A DNA stretch of 64,000 bases, from NCBI GenBank assembly GCA_029531795.1, contig JAPEIS010000015.1, positions 1,860,001 to 1,924,000 on the forward strand, read 5' to 3'. This DNA comes from Sclerotinia nivalis. Lineage: Eukaryota > Ascomycota > Leotiomycetes > Helotiales > Sclerotiniaceae. How positions within the stretch are numbered: the first letter of the stretch is position 1; each line of letters begins with the position of its first letter. The translations under genes were made by a program, and so were the position numbers. The notes beneath the pieces are model-generated. The model was not told the DNA's origin and searched no databases. It saw only the letters and a list, made by a program, of their open reading frames with translations. Positions 36,186 to 50,250 of the stretch are shown piece after piece.

Positions 36186-36518
36186 TTAGTATATAAAATT
36201 ATTAATAAAAGTCTTTTGTAACATATTGAAATTAAAGAATATATAAAAAGAAAAGAAGAAAAGGGAATAAAATAATAATAAAATAAAAAGGAAATAAAAT
36301 GAAATATAAAGAATAAAAAAGGAAAAGAGAATAAAATAATAATAGAAAAAGAGAAAATAAGGGAAAGAATTAAAATATAAAAGATAAAAAAGGTGAAAAA
36401 AAGATAAATAATGAAAATAAAGAAAATAAAAAAAGAAATTAAAATAAGAAGAATAGAAAAGAAATAAATTTATATTATAATGAAAAAAACCAAATTTGTT
36501 TATTTTAGAGATTATCAT
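36186..36518. repeat. A-rich purine low-complexity tract
   Basis: The plus strand is almost only A with G and some T (aaaaagaaaagaagaaaagg and the like) for about 280 bases. The minus-strand opening of 110 codons, rich in Phe and Tyr, is an artefact of this composition and not a gene. Confidence 0.75.
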
Positions 36519-36519
36519 T

Positions 36520-38450
36520 TTTTATATCTGATACTTTTTCAAAGTTAATATTTTGATTATGATTATAAATTGAGCTTTGATTATTATTAATAATTGATAA
36601 TAAACTTTTAGTCTTTTTATATATTTGTAATTGTTCTCGAAAATCCAAATCAGTATTTGAATCATCAATAAAGTCATCGATTGTATTATTGTTTATATTT
36701 AGTATAATTATAATCTTTTCTTTATTATTTTGAATTGTATCAATTTCTGATTTAATCTTTTTTTGTAATAAACAAATTGTTTTAAAAGATTGTATTTCAG
36801 ACTGGGACTTTCAAATTCGATAAATTTTATTATATAAATCTATCAATAATATTAATAAAATATATAGAATCAAAGTAGATATAAAATTAAAATACTTATT
36901 GCTTTTATATTTTCAAATCTTTTTAATACTTTTTTATCGATTTTATTATTATTAAAAATGTAATTTGTTCGTTTTCGAATTGTATATATAATTATAGTAG
37001 ATATAGTTATTATTGTTTCAGAATGAAAAGGATCGAATTTTTGTTGATATAATATATTTCTTTCAATATATTTTTTTGATTTATAGAAAACTATATAAGA
37101 TATTTGATTAATAATGAATTTAAAAAGTATTTTTTTTTGTTTTCAAAAAGAACATTTTATAAAAATATTAGAATAATAAATATAATATAGATTGATATAG
37201 ATAATAAGGATAATAAAGATAGTAAGAATAGTAAGAATATTAAAAATAGTAAAAATGAATAAGATAATAAAAATAAATAGAATAGTAAGAATAATAAGAT
37301 CAATAAAGAGTATTTGGAATTCTAATAATAAATATAATATAAAGATTGAGTTATAAAAACAAATTTGGAGATAATTTTATTATATTATAATTAGTTTCTA
37401 ATATTATCAAATCGATTATTAGTCTTTTCCAGAATTTCTTATTATATTCTTTATTTGAAAATATAAAACTGTTTATAATATTCTGAATTTCTTTTATACG
37501 ATTTGTTCGATTTTTATTTATATAATCTTGAAATTATTCAAATTAATATTTAATAAAAATATATATTAATTATTAATAGCTATTTATTTTTCTTGTAATA
37601 ATATCTATAAAAGAATATTGAATATATTGAGGGTTAAATTCTTGATGAAATGTTTGATATGATTCCCAATATATTATTATTATTTTCGATAGATTTGATT
37701 TGTTTGTTTCAGATTAAAGAGTATATTTAATATTATAATCTTTTATTATAAAAGTGTATTTTCAATAATTAAAAACTTCTATAATAATTTGTAATGAAAT
37801 ATCCTTTGATAGATTTTGTTTGATTTTTCTTTTTGAATAACGATTTGTTTTATTTTAATAAAATTGCTCAGAATAATTACTATTATTATTGTTTGAGAAT
37901 AAAACAATGTTTGATAATTCAAATATCAACAATAAAAATGTTTTCCGATATAATATTTATATTCGATTGTAAACGATTTTTGGCTTATTAGATCGAGATT
38001 CTTTTTGAAGGTATATAAAATGAGATTCTTTACAAAGATTGATTGATAAACACTGTATATTTTTCGTTATTGGTTTATTTCGATTATTTGATAAGCTTTC
38101 AAATTTTTTTGATCTCTAAAAGATATATAAACTTTTATTAAATAATTTAATATATAATAATAAAAAGGAATACAAATCATTAAAGTAATATAAATAATTC
38201 GAGTTGTTTTTGATATTAATTATACATTTTTTCCTTTTGTAAATATATTAAAATTATTAAGAAAAAGAGTATCCTTTTCATTTTCGAAATCAGAATTGTT
38301 GTTGAAGTTCTTATTATAGTTTTGATCTTTTATATTATCTTTATTATTATATTAATAGTATTGTTGATCAATTTGAAGTTTATTATTAAGTATATTTTCA
38401 AGTTCAAATTAGCTTTGAGAAACTTAAAATATAAATAATTAATAAGTTTT
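36520..38450 (-). pseudogene. Unidentified decayed coding region between 9-bp arrays
   Basis: Minus-strand text is readable in places. Near 36770-36520 it gives LLQKKIKSEIDTIQNNKEKI, NNNTIDDFIDDSNTDLDF and NHNQNINFEKVSDIKNDNL. Near 38330-38040 it gives NKNFNNNSDFENEKDTLFLN, TTRIIYITLMICIPFYYYIL and KVYISFRDQKNLKAYQIIE. The mixed composition looks like former protein, not simple AT filler. I recognise no domain. An array of 9-bp units (37190-37330) lies inside it. Confidence 0.35.
37190..37330 (+). repeat. Short 9-bp repeat array
   Basis: Degenerate units of gataataag, gatagtaag and aatagtaag run for about 140 bases in the same orientation as the 35291-35620 array. Confidence 0.7.
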
Positions 38451-39040
38451 ATATATCTTTATTAATTATCTTTTCTTTACGAATTATATTCTATTGAATC
38501 TGATTTATATTTTTATATATCAATAACTTTTATAAAAATAAAACTTCTTGTTTGCAAATACACTTGCGATTTTTATTTTATTTTTTTTTTTGATAAAGTT
38601 TATATTGCTAGAAAAAGTATATTTAAATTGAAAAACTGAAATTGTATTGTTTATTTCGAGTTTTGTTTATTAAAATTGAAATTGAAGAATAAATTATAAA
38701 ATAAAATTATTACGAGTTTAGGAATAAATATTTGGGTATAAATATTCAAGTCTTTGAAAAAAACAAAAATTATATATATAATTGTTTCAAATGGAATTAT
38801 ATTTCATAAGGGGGTTGATGATTATTGTAATCGATAAGATTGAAAGTAAAGATTGATAGAATCTAATATCGATGAATATAGAAGTTATCAATATTTAAAA
38901 GGGATTGAATTATAATAAAAAAGAATATAATGATTATAGATAAGATAATGATATTATAAAGGATATAGTGGTTGTAAATCATTATATATATAAACTAATA
39001 TCGATTTTGTAAAAAAGGAATAATATATATTTCAATAATA
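38451..39040. other. AT-rich stretch, nothing recognised
   Basis: I see no coding text or repeats beyond simple AT runs. A ggggg word near 38812 and gataag-type words mark the approach to the next array. Confidence 0.4.
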
Positions 39041-39048
39041 TTTATTAT

Positions 39049-39760
39049 CTTTTAATACTTAAAGTTCAAGATTATATTCAAGTAATATTTCAGCAAATCA
39101 TAGTTTTACTCAATTTCCATCTGACCATTCTAATCAATTTGACCATTCTAATTATCCTAACTATCTTAATTATCCTAACTATTCTTATTATCTTTATTAT
39201 CTTTATTATCTTTATTATCTTTATTATCTTTATTACCTTTACCATTCTGATTAACTTGATTATTCTGATTATCCTGATTATCCTGACCTATTATTTTTTA
39301 ATGCTCAAGGTTCAAGATCATATCCAGGTAATATTTCAGCGAATCATAGTTTTACTCAATGTCCATCTAATCATTCTAATCATCTTGATCATTCTGATTA
39401 TCCAATCACTATATATTAACCTGATCAATCTGACTATCTTAACCATCCTGATTATCCTGATCTATCATCTTTTAATACTCAAAGCTCAAAATTATATCTA
39501 GATAATATTTCAACGGATTATAACTTTATTCAATTTCCATTTGATCATCCTAACTATCCTAACTATCTTTACCATCCTGACCATCTTAATCAACTTGACC
39601 AATCTAACCAACTAGCTTTACTCAATTTCCATCTAATTATCCTGACTATCCTAATCATCCTGACTATCCTGATCATCCTAACCATCTTGATTATTCTGAT
39701 CAATTAACTTTACTCAATTTCCATCTAATTAATCTAACCATTTTGATTAATCTAGCTATT
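39049..39760 (+). repeat. Two-level coding repeat: 9-bp units inside larger modules
   Basis: A module of about 80 bp (ttttaatgctcaaggttcaa onward to actcaatttccatct) starts at 39049, 39296 and 39470, with shorter partial copies ending near 39630 and 39730. Between modules lie runs of 9-bp units such as gattatcct and gaccatcct, plus a pure tttattatc run (39183-39238). In one plus frame the text is open for long stretches: FNAQGSRSYPGNISANHSFT, then QCPSNHSNHLDHSDYP and runs of Asp-Tyr-Pro (DYP). It may be a disordered repeat protein fragment. The opening at 39139-39501 reads the wrong frame. Confidence 0.7.
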
Positions 39761-39769
39761 CTAAAGCAA

Positions 39770-41884
39770 TCTCAATTAATTTATTCAAGATTGAAAACGA
39801 AGAGATCTAGAAAGTTAATGAATATAATATCTATAAAATATCTAATTTCTAAAAGAATTGATTTAGTAAAAAATATAAAAGAATTTTGAATAATGATAAC
39901 AAAACAATCGATTCGAAATATATACAATTAAAAATCAAACAATTGTATGAAAAAAATCGATAAAATCAAAAAAGTAAATTTGATAATTTATCTATTAAGG
40001 AAATCAATCAATATATAATATATCAAAAGATCAATAAATTATATATATCTTCAACAAATTTTTTAAATATAAAAATAAATATAATAACGAAATTTAATTT
40101 GTTATTCAATTTTACAAAATATATTAAAAAAATTCGAAATATAATAAAATATAGTAAATTGATTCGGATTATTATTCTCTAATAATATAATAATGATATT
40201 TTGTTTATTTGATAATATATACTTTTTTTTTATTAAAATAAATAACGATAATTTATAAAAATAATAATCTATAAAAATAAATAACAATAATTTATAGATA
40301 TAAATAACAATAATCAATAGAAAATTTATAGAATTTGATTGAATTTCTATATACGATATTTGAACTTTATTTTTTTATTGAAATTATTCAATTGAATATT
40401 ATTATTATCAAAAAGATCATCGTTGAAAAGATCATCGTTGTCTTTATTATTATTGTTATTACTGTTACTTTTACAATTGTTTCAATCGTTATTTCAGTTT
40501 TCTACTTTGTCAACAAAATCGAAAATATTAATAAAATTGATAATACTAATAATATTGTTTTCGTTATTTGAATATTTATTATTATAATACTCTTTTTAAT
40601 ATCAATCTTTACCCTTCTTTTTCATTAATCCAATATTCGTTATTTTATACTAATTCGTTATAGATCAATCTTCGATTTTATTATGAATGATAACAAGTTT
40701 GAAATAATAATTGTCTTTTTCTTTTTTTAAAATAATCGTTCTTTATTGATACTATTCTAGATAATTAGGATAATCAAATTGATATATAATGATCAATTAA
40801 TAAAAATAATATAAATATAATCAAATCCAAATAATATTATTATATTTAAAATATAATAATATCCTTTTGAATAGTTTTATTGTTTTTTATATTTTATAAA
40901 TTTACAATATTCCTTTCTAATATTTTACTAATCTTTTTTTTTGTATAATTTCGTTTTCGAATCAAATTCTTCTATATATTATCTTCAATAAAATAAAGAT
41001 AATTATATATTTTTTTGTTATAGCTTCCAATTCGATTATATGGAGAAAATATTTGAAGTTTGTTTATAATCGAATAGTTTAGCTTTAATAATATTATCAA
41101 TATAGCTTCATTAAATGTTAATCTAATCTTGAAAAACATCGATATTGTTATTATATATTTGAGTTGTTTAGGTTTTGGGTTTAGATTGTTGATATCTATA
41201 TGATTATGTTAAAGTTTTAATCTTTTATCAAGTTCCTGTAATATTATTATTTTATCAAAAAAGATAATATATTTTTTAAGAATTCCGAGAATATAAATTA
41301 TTTATTAATCTTATTTAGTTTTATTTATAAACTAGAAATGATAAGAATAGTATTTATTAAATATAAAATTCGAGTATTAATATAAAAATAAGATACGAAT
41401 ATTATATAATATAGTTTGGAATCTTTAAAATCAGTTTTATTCTTAAATTCATCGATAGATTTCTTTATTAAAGTAAACTTTCCAGAAGATACTGTTATTT
41501 TTTTGATATATTTGCGAAAAGGTTTGTTTATATTATTTTATTGTTTGAATTTGAATTTTTTAATTATTTTATAATTAATATATTCAATTTATTTTTTCTT
41601 TATAAATATTATATGATTTTCGTTTTCTAATTTAATGATATCTATCAAAAAAAGAAAACTTGTATACAAATAAGAATAATAATAATAATATTAAGTATTT
41701 TCTCTTTTCAAAAAGATATAATCTTTGAATGATCCAAACTTTATTTGATAAAAAGCTTTCTATTGATTATTCTGTATATTATATTTAGTATCTTTTTCTT
41801 ATTTCTATATTTGAAATTGTTTTTGTTATTTAAGTTTATACTAATAAAAAATTTCAGAATATATATTAAAGGGTAATATAAAAA
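39770..41884. other. AT-rich region with faint decayed coding text
   Basis: Most of this stretch is unreadable. On the minus strand, near 41220-40920, a frame gives FFKIRLTFNEAILIILLKLN, YSIINKLQIFSPYNRIGSYN and IEDNIEEFDSKTKLYKKK, which looks like former protein of unknown family. The short open stretches at 40102-40317 and 40335-40571 are hydrophobic AT-rich text that I do not accept as genes. The region ends where block B begins. Confidence 0.35.
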
Positions 41885-42949
41885 AAGAATAATTTTAATA
41901 GATCTTTTATTGTAAAATATATAAATTAGAAGTTTTAGTTATTATATCTATATAAAGTATTTTTCATCAAAAGTATTCAGATTTAGAATACTTTTATCAA
42001 TTATATTCCTCTTTCTTTTTCTTCTATTATAGTATTGCTTATAGTTTTTTTGACAAATCATTAGTATTCTTAATACTTTTTTTATTCTTTTCATCAATTA
42101 TAATATTCAAATCCTTATTGTTTTTGTAAGGGTTATTATTGTAATCTATTTCAGATCAATCTAATATATAATTAATTATAGATTCTATAGTAATTGCTTT
42201 AATATTAAAGAGTTGAATTTCCCTAATTAATATACAATAAAGCTTTTCATTTAACTATAAAGATCTATTATTCAAATATATATCGATATTATTTTGTTTA
42301 AGGAAATATTTAGATCAATTAAAGTACCTCCAACGAAAGTCTTTTCGATTATTATCCGATATATTTACAATTCATTAGACAAATCGGTTATTTCTATTTA
42401 TCTTATATAATTTATATTTTCGTAGTTTAACTATAAAGCTTGAATACTTTATTAAAATAGATAATATCGAGAATCTAAAATTAGGGTATTTATTGAAGCT
42501 AATATCTTTTATACTATTCTATATATATATCACAAAAGATAAAAGGATTTTCAATATCATTGAAAAGATTCGAATATAATAAACAAAACAATTTATATTC
42601 ATTATTCGTAAATTTATATTCAATAACAATATCAATTAGAACTATTTCCAAGCTTCTAATAAATATAATTTCGAAAAAAATAATAGAAAGATTGAAAAAA
42701 GAATTGGAAGAATAACTAAAGAAAGAATATCATAAATCTATTAATCTATATTTCAATTTGTATTAACTGAGAATTTGTTTGTTCAGTTTTTGTTATCTCA
42801 TTTTTTGACAATTCAATTTATATCAATTCAGTCTTTATTAGTTTAGTCTTTATTACAATATCTATTGAAGTATTTATTGATTGAATATTTGATATTTGCT
42901 TTCTTTCTTTTTAAAAAATGATATTAATAGATCTTAAGATTATATAAAA

Positions 42950-43470
42950 GATTGAAATAAATATATATTTTCTTATTGTTATTATTGATATAAAATATTA
43001 ATATAAATTTAAAAGAATAAAATAGATATACACTTTTTCATTATTGTTGTTGATATAAAGGGCCTTCGATTACTACAAGGTATTAATATAAATTTAAAAG
43101 AATAAAATAAATATATCCCTTTTCCCTATTGTTATTAATATAAAGGATCTTCGATTGTTATAAAGTATTAATACAAATTCAAAAAAATAAAATAGATATA
43201 TATCTTTTTGTTATTATTATTGATATAAAAGATCTTCGATTATTATAAAATATTAATATATTAAACTCAAAAGAATAAAGTAAATATATACTTTTTCGTT
43301 ACTATTGTTAATGTAAAGGATTTCCGATTATTATAGAATATTAATATATATTTAAAAGAAAAAAATAGATATATATCTTTTCGTTATTGTTATTAATATA
43401 AAGGATCTTCGATTGTTATAAGGTATTAATATAAATTCAAAAGAATAAAGTAGATATATACCTTTTTGTT
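42950..43470. repeat. 85-bp tandem array, seven units, in block B
   Basis: Units begin at about 42950, 43015, 43100, 43186, 43273, 43358 and 43443. The first is about 65 bp and the others 85-87. Block A has five units, so the array has expanded or contracted since duplication. Confidence 0.8.
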
Positions 43471-46400
43471 ATTATTGTTTGAATTCTTGATATATTTCCT
43501 TATTATTATAATTATTGTAATATGTATTATAAGAATATACTTTTATTTTTAAAATATAAATATCAATATCGGAATCATTTTTAAAATCAAAAAATATATT
43601 TTCAATTTTATTTAGTATAGATATATTATATTTATTCTTTATTGAATTAATTATTCGAATTAATTTTGTTTCAATCTTTTTAAGATAAACCTTTCATCGA
43701 TTGATAGGTTTTAAAGTTTTCCAAGTATTATAAATAGATTTGTATAAATTTATATTCATATCAGTATTTTGTATATTATTATAAGAATTCTTTCAATTTT
43801 TGTAAACCTTTTGTTGTTTAATTATTAAATTGATCTATAATTTTAGTATTATCAAAATAATCATTGATTAAACATTCCGTATATTCTGTTATTATATATA
43901 TAATTAATATAGTAATATAATATACAATCTCTTTTTGTATAGATATCAAAAAACTAATAATATAATTTAATCGATCAATAGAATCCTTGGTATTGAAAAA
44001 GAATAGTTTGATATAATTGATAAATAAAGGATTTATAAAACGTTTAGTTTTTTTCTATTTTGATAATTTCAGTTAAAAAATTATTAAATAAATAAAAACT
44101 CAGATATTTACAATCGAATCTAAATCTAATTCGAAAGTCTTTATATTTGTAAACAACTATTTCTAAATATAAGGATTATTTTGATTATTAATTTGGGAGA
44201 CAATTAAAAAACGAATAATAAAAACAAAATCGATTTTTATATCACTAATACAATTTAAAAACTTTCTAAATTAATTAAAAGTAAAGTATTCTGATAAACA
44301 AAAGCTTATCTTGTATATAATCAATTAAGATAATAGAGTTTTTGTATTATTTATCTAAAAGATCTAATATATATATTAGTATATCTTAATCTAATTAGAA
44401 ACTCTTTTTATATTTGAATTTGATTATATTTGAAACCTAATATCGAATTTACCAAATATAAATATTATATTCTATAAAGACTTTACATTATACTATTGAA
44501 AAAATATAATCGAAAAACAAAACTTGTTAAAAGATATTTGTACTTCGTTTTTTCTTAAATTCCTCTAACAAAACTTGAATACTAAATTTGAAATATTAAA
44601 AAAAAGATCGAAAAAGATATCAAAAAAAAGGATTAAAAGAAAGATAAAAAGGATCATCGTTAAAAATACTATTAAAATTATCGATAAAAAGTATATTATT
44701 ATTATTGAAATTTGTATTGAAATATTACAATCTTTTTGAATTGGATATTTAAGATAATAAACAAATAGAAATTGTTTTATTCGGGAATTGTATATAATTA
44801 AAATGAATAAAGTTTTCAGATTGAATTCTTTTTCTTTTTTGCTTTTGATTATTATATTGAAATTGTAATTGAAAAGATAAAAATAAAGAATTCTTAATTT
44901 GGGATTACAAAGTTATTATAAAAAGATAATTAGGATTAATTTTAGAAACCCAAAAGGATATTTGGGATACTTGAAAGATACTGAAAAGATTATATATAGT
45001 AAAAAGAATTCGGATTTAAGAATTTCGTAAAGGGATCAATATAATAAGTTTTTTAATTGGTATTTTTTGTTATTATAAAATATATATTAATAATGAAAAT
45101 GAAAATAGATATTTAAAAAAAAGAAAGAAAGAATATAAATATAATAATAAAAGATTTTATTTATAAAGTATTTGATAATCTCAAAATAATGTAAATATCT
45201 TTAATCAATTTTATAATATTGAAAGGATCTTTTTTATTCGAATTGATCTGAATCTTATCTTCTTTATCAAATTCTGATTATTTATAATCGTTATCTTTAA
45301 AATCGTTATCTTTCAAATTTACTTCATTAACTTTTTCTTCAAAATCATTGATATTGAATTCATTATTGGTTTTAGATTCAATTATTGAAGAAACACAACA
45401 ATTTTTAACAATAATAAGATCTGAAAAATACAGAATAGATTAATATATATATTTTCGATAAAAATATAAATTTGAGTATTATTTGTTAAGATATAATAAA
45501 TAAAACAAATGGTTTTTAATTGTATTATTATGTTATTGCAATATTTGATATATAATAAAGATTTTTCTAATTGTTTTCTGTTTATTAGTATTTATTATTA
45601 TAATAAATAAAGATTTCTATTTATAGATAAATAATATAAAGATTTCTTAAAAACAAATAGAATCTATATAAAAAGCCTTAATAAACTTTGAATTGAAAGA
45701 AATTCTGATAAAAAGTGATTATAATAAAAAACCCGAAAGTTTCTGAAAATAAAAGAGAATTTGAATTTAATATATCAAAATACCAATTGTAATTAATATA
45801 ATGAATTTTGTGAATTTAGTAATCTTGAATCATCAAAAATCATCAAAATTATACTAAAATGAATAAAACTATTTAAAATTGACATTATTGATTCAAAAAG
45901 ATATCTAAATGAATTAATATTTAAAAGATATATATATATATTATTAAACTTATCCTGATTAAATTAAAAACAAAAAAGTCTAAGTTTTGAACTTTTCTAA
46001 TTAATACTATTCTATTTATTCATTTCTCTTTTTATCATTAAATTTATCAATATATAATCCAAAAACCTTTAAACCTTTTTGTTATCATCTTTATATAATA
46101 TTGTTATCTTTTTAAAGCTATTCTTTATTAAACTTTTGTAAAATAGATTTCTCTAAAACTTCTAAATCCTCGAAACTTTCCGATCAATATAATTCATTTA
46201 ACTAGGATATTTTATTTGAATCTTCTTTTCAATGTTTTGAAAATATAATTAACAATAAAGTTTATATATTATTAATTGATTTATTTATATTTAAGTTTAT
46301 TATTCTTAAACAATCTTTAACTTTATTATAATTTTGGATTATAAATTTAATAATAAATCAATAGAATAAATATCCTTGGATTTTGTATTTGAACAAATCG

Positions 46401-47913
46401 AATATAAATCGATAATTTAGAAAATATAAATTCTAAAGTATATAAAAATTTGTATAAATCTATTTCAGATTTGGAATTATTTTAATTTTCTTTATATATA
46501 TTTGTATACCCTTTATTATTAAATTAATAAAAATCAATTAATATTTGATAATAGAAAATTCAAAAAATTGCTTTTTGTATTCTCATTTTGTATCAAATGA
46601 TCTAGAATTTATTGTTATATAAGATACAAAATTGAAGAAATTGGAATTATATTTAAGAGTTATATAGGATATTATTAAAGATATCGATCTATTTGATTTC
46701 GTTTAGTATTTTATATTTACTATTATTCAATATATTCATTTTCTAATTTTCTATACTGAAACAAATGGAATTATAAACGAATTTTCTAAAACATCATTTC
46801 GTAAAGATACTATTTTAAATATCGAAAAAATTATATAGATTATTGTTCTTTCGAAACTCAAACAACTTTATAACGAATTTTAGATTGCTTTTAATTAAAA
46901 AAGAATAATAAATAATAATCGTTCATAAATAAAACATCTTTATTATAATTGATAGATATATTAATAAAATAATACTAATAAAGAACTATTAAACGTTTTA
47001 TAATTAATAAAAAAGGAATATATTATAATAGATTTATTATAAGGATTTTTTTGATATATTATTAGATAACTAATAGAATTCAAAATTTTTTATAGTATTT
47101 TAAAAATATATTTAAATTTATAAAATAAAAATCTAAAAATTATTATTCATTAATTATATTTATTTTATATACTTATATAATAATCGCTGGAATGTATTTG
47201 TATAATCAATATTGAAATATATATAATAATTATAATCCTTTGATAATTAAAAGCGTTTTCTTTATTTCCTTTATATCTTTGTATATACATTTTTGTATAT
47301 ATTATAATCTACTTTTTTATATATTACAATTTCGATTTTTTTATTTAAATATATCAAATATATCTTCTTTATCTTTTCAATATTTAATACAATAATAATA
47401 GAAATCTTACTTCAAATAATATAATTTTACTTGATTTCCAAGTTTATTAATAGAAAAAATACCTTATTCCGCTTTCTTATATAATATCTTATATCTTTAA
47501 TATTTTAAATTTAAAGATTTCTAATTGATAGTTTAATATATAACTTTGTTTGAAGATATATTCCTTTTTTTTTATTTTCTTAATACTTCAATCTATTTAG
47601 AATATTCTATTTTCTTAAAAAGAAATTTCAAAATTAAAATTAAAATTAAAGTTTTAGTATAAAAAGATATACAAATAGTTTAGAATAATAGTAAATAGAT
47701 TATACTAAAACAACTTTTATTTTTTGATTCAAATTATTTTATTTGTTCTTTTTGTTATAAAACAATTATTTCAATTTATTGATTATAGATTTCAAAAAAT
47801 ATTCTAGATTAGATTAGTATATGATTCGAGAGGTTATCGAGATATCTATATTTGAGCAAAAGAATCAGATTCAGATTAATCAAATAGTTTTCTTTATTAT
47901 CTATTAATAAAAG

Positions 47914-48107
47914 AAATTAAGAAATTATTAAATTAATATTTAGATATAAAGGATTGATTAAATAATTTGAAAAAGTTTAATAACTTCTTTTATTCAAAAA
48001 AAAGAGCAGTTTGAAAAAAGGAAAAAAGGTTTTTAAAATATAAAGAAAGTAAGAATATATAAAAACAAATAAATTTATATATAGAATCTGAAAATGAAAA
48101 ATATATA
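47914..48107. other. 190-bp segment present only in block B
   Basis: Block A (15550-15570) runs straight from tttattaa to atatatatttcagatttag. Block B has about 190 bases of A-rich DNA between the same words. The ends show no clear inverted repeats. It could be a small insertion in B or a deletion in A. Confidence 0.6.
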
Positions 48108-48692
48108 TATTTCAGATTTAGCATTAGTATTACAATTTTATCGAAAAGGATTTCATTAAAAATACTTTTGTATTATAATACAAATAGAAAATCTATAAAG
48201 ATATCAAACTCTATTAAAGATATAAATACTACAATAGAAAATCGTTGTAAAAGTTAATAAAGTCTAGATTATTAGCTATTATTACAGTATTTGAAGATAT
48301 AATCAATTTGATCAATTAAAATAATCAATTTGATCAATTTGATCAATTAATATTAAATTGAATTCAATTCTATTCAATTTACTTTGAAGAAGGATTTCAT
48401 TTGAAAATTAAAGAAATATAATTTCTTCTATTCCTTCTTTTTTCCATTTTATTATAAATAAGGTTTTATAATAGATTGAATAAAGTTAAAATAATTCAAA
48501 ATTATTATTTATATAGGCTTTTCAGTAAAGAAGGATATCAGGAATTATATTGAATAATTATATTGAGTAAGCAAATTGTATATAAATCAGATCAAAATTT
48601 TTATATATAATATATATATATATAATTATTTTTGATCTTTCCGATATAATATTATTTTAATTGAATTGATAAGATTCCATTGTATTTATATT

Positions 48693-49367
48693 GTTATTAA
48701 TATTTGATTATTCTATTAATATATTTGCAATTTAGTATTTTCTTGATGTAATAATCTTCTTTTGGGTTAATGAGTTCAATTTCGGGATCTGATATTTTTG
48801 GTATTCCTTTTAATATTAATTCAAGCAAAGATATATGAAATATTGAATGAATCCTCATAGTTTTTGGTAGTTTCAGTTTGTAATTGACAAATCCTATTAT
48901 TTTGTCGATTTTGAAGGGTTTTAGTTTTTTATAATCTAGTTTATCGTTTGATCGTTTAGTTTTGATATTTCTTTGAATCAAATAAACTTTATCTTTTTTT
49001 TTAAGTGTAGGTTTTATATTATATAATGAATTGTAATAAATGATTGAATTTAAGGTAATGAATTGTAGATCTAATAAAAGTTATTTTTGTAGATCTTTGA
49101 TTTCTTCAATATTCTTTATGATTTTGTTTATTTTTTTGTTTTACAATAATGCTATCTGATTTACCATTGAGTGAAATCCAAAATTGGTATATATTAGTAT
49201 AGTTTTTGTTGTTTTTGTTTTTGATGAATTATATATGAATTGTATCAAAAGTAATAATTCAATTCAATTGTTTTATTTATAATTAATATATTAGTATAGA
49301 TAAACTTCTATTATTTGATTTAATTGTTTTGTTTGTAAATAAAAAGCAATTAAAAGTTTTCTTTTGA
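48693..49367 (-). pseudogene. Gypsy integrase C-terminus and chromodomain fragment inserted in block B
   Basis: The open stretch 48981-48697 reads LDYKKLKPFKIDKIIGFVNY, KLKLPKTMRIHSIFHISLLE and then DYYIKKILNCKYINRI. This is the end of a chromovirus integrase (KLD.K.LGPF.I...I...Y.L.LP..M.IHPVFHVSLLEP) running into a chromodomain (Y.VE.ILD......). Block A has no insert at the matching place (about 16115), so it arrived in B after duplication or was lost from A. It differs in wording from the chromodomain at 7228-7475, so it is another family. The start at 48981 is arbitrary. Confidence 0.8.
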
Positions 49368-49799
49368 TCTTAGCAGATTATATATATAATTATTAATCTT
49401 GATTCTAAATAACAATCTACAATTTGAAATATCAATTCTATTCTAATTAGATAAAGAATTTATAATAACTTCAAAATATATTATAGATTTTATTCAAGAA
49501 TTTTAAGTACAGAAAACTTGAAGCTTTTTTATCGATTTTATATATTATTATTATTTGAAGAATCTAGTTTAAAATTAATAAATAAAACTAATAGATAAAA
49601 TTATTATTAGTAGATAAAACCAATGGATAAAATAAATAGATATATAAATTTATGAAAATTTATAAATAACAAATTATGATTTATTTAAAACAATAAAGTT
49701 ATTATTTATTATCTTTCTTCATTAAAGTTTATTTTTAGATAAGATTTTCCTTAATTCTTGATTTCTGATATATAAACTTCAATAAAAAAATTTCTTTTT

Positions 49800-50250
49800 T
49801 CTTAAATTATTATTAATTATTATTTTCATCATTTGTAGTAACTTTGCAAATCAATATATCAATTACCTTTTCAAATAAAAGTTTCAAAAAAAAATTTTTT
49901 TTTGATATCTTTTATACAAAAAGAAAATAGTTCTAATAGTATCCCTTTATATATTTATATATCTGTATTGCTCAATTGCTTGAACAATATTATTACAAAT
50001 CCAAAATATATTGAAAAGAATAAATCTATTTGTTATTTGTATATTATAATTAATCTTTATCAAATTAATATAAAAGATGAATATATTTATATTTTGTATA
50101 ATTTACTGTTTCGTTATTAATAATTTAGAGTTTTCTAAAGGTATCTCAAAATTAAAGGTTATAATAAATTCATTTTGGATATTAAGATTCTAATTATTCT
50201 AAACGATGAAACATTTAGATTCTGAATAGAAAATATACAAATACTAAATT
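49800..50250 (-). pseudogene. Helicase-like remnant, block B, part after the copia-3 insertion
   Basis: This is the block-B equivalent of 16562-16998, carrying the SNF2-like motif V and VI text and the C-terminus, with more stops. The plus-strand opening at 49902-50120 is its shadow, as is 16655-16873 in block A. The upstream part of the same remnant resumes at 60917, beyond copia-3. Confidence 0.35.

Noticed and set aside
36186..36518. 110-codon minus-strand open frame rich in Phe and Tyr
   Set aside because: It is only the complement of an A/G-rich low-complexity tract and has no protein-like composition.
40102..40571. Hydrophobic open frames on both strands
   Set aside because: Composition is Ile, Tyr, Phe and Asn from AT-rich DNA, with no motif and no partner copy.
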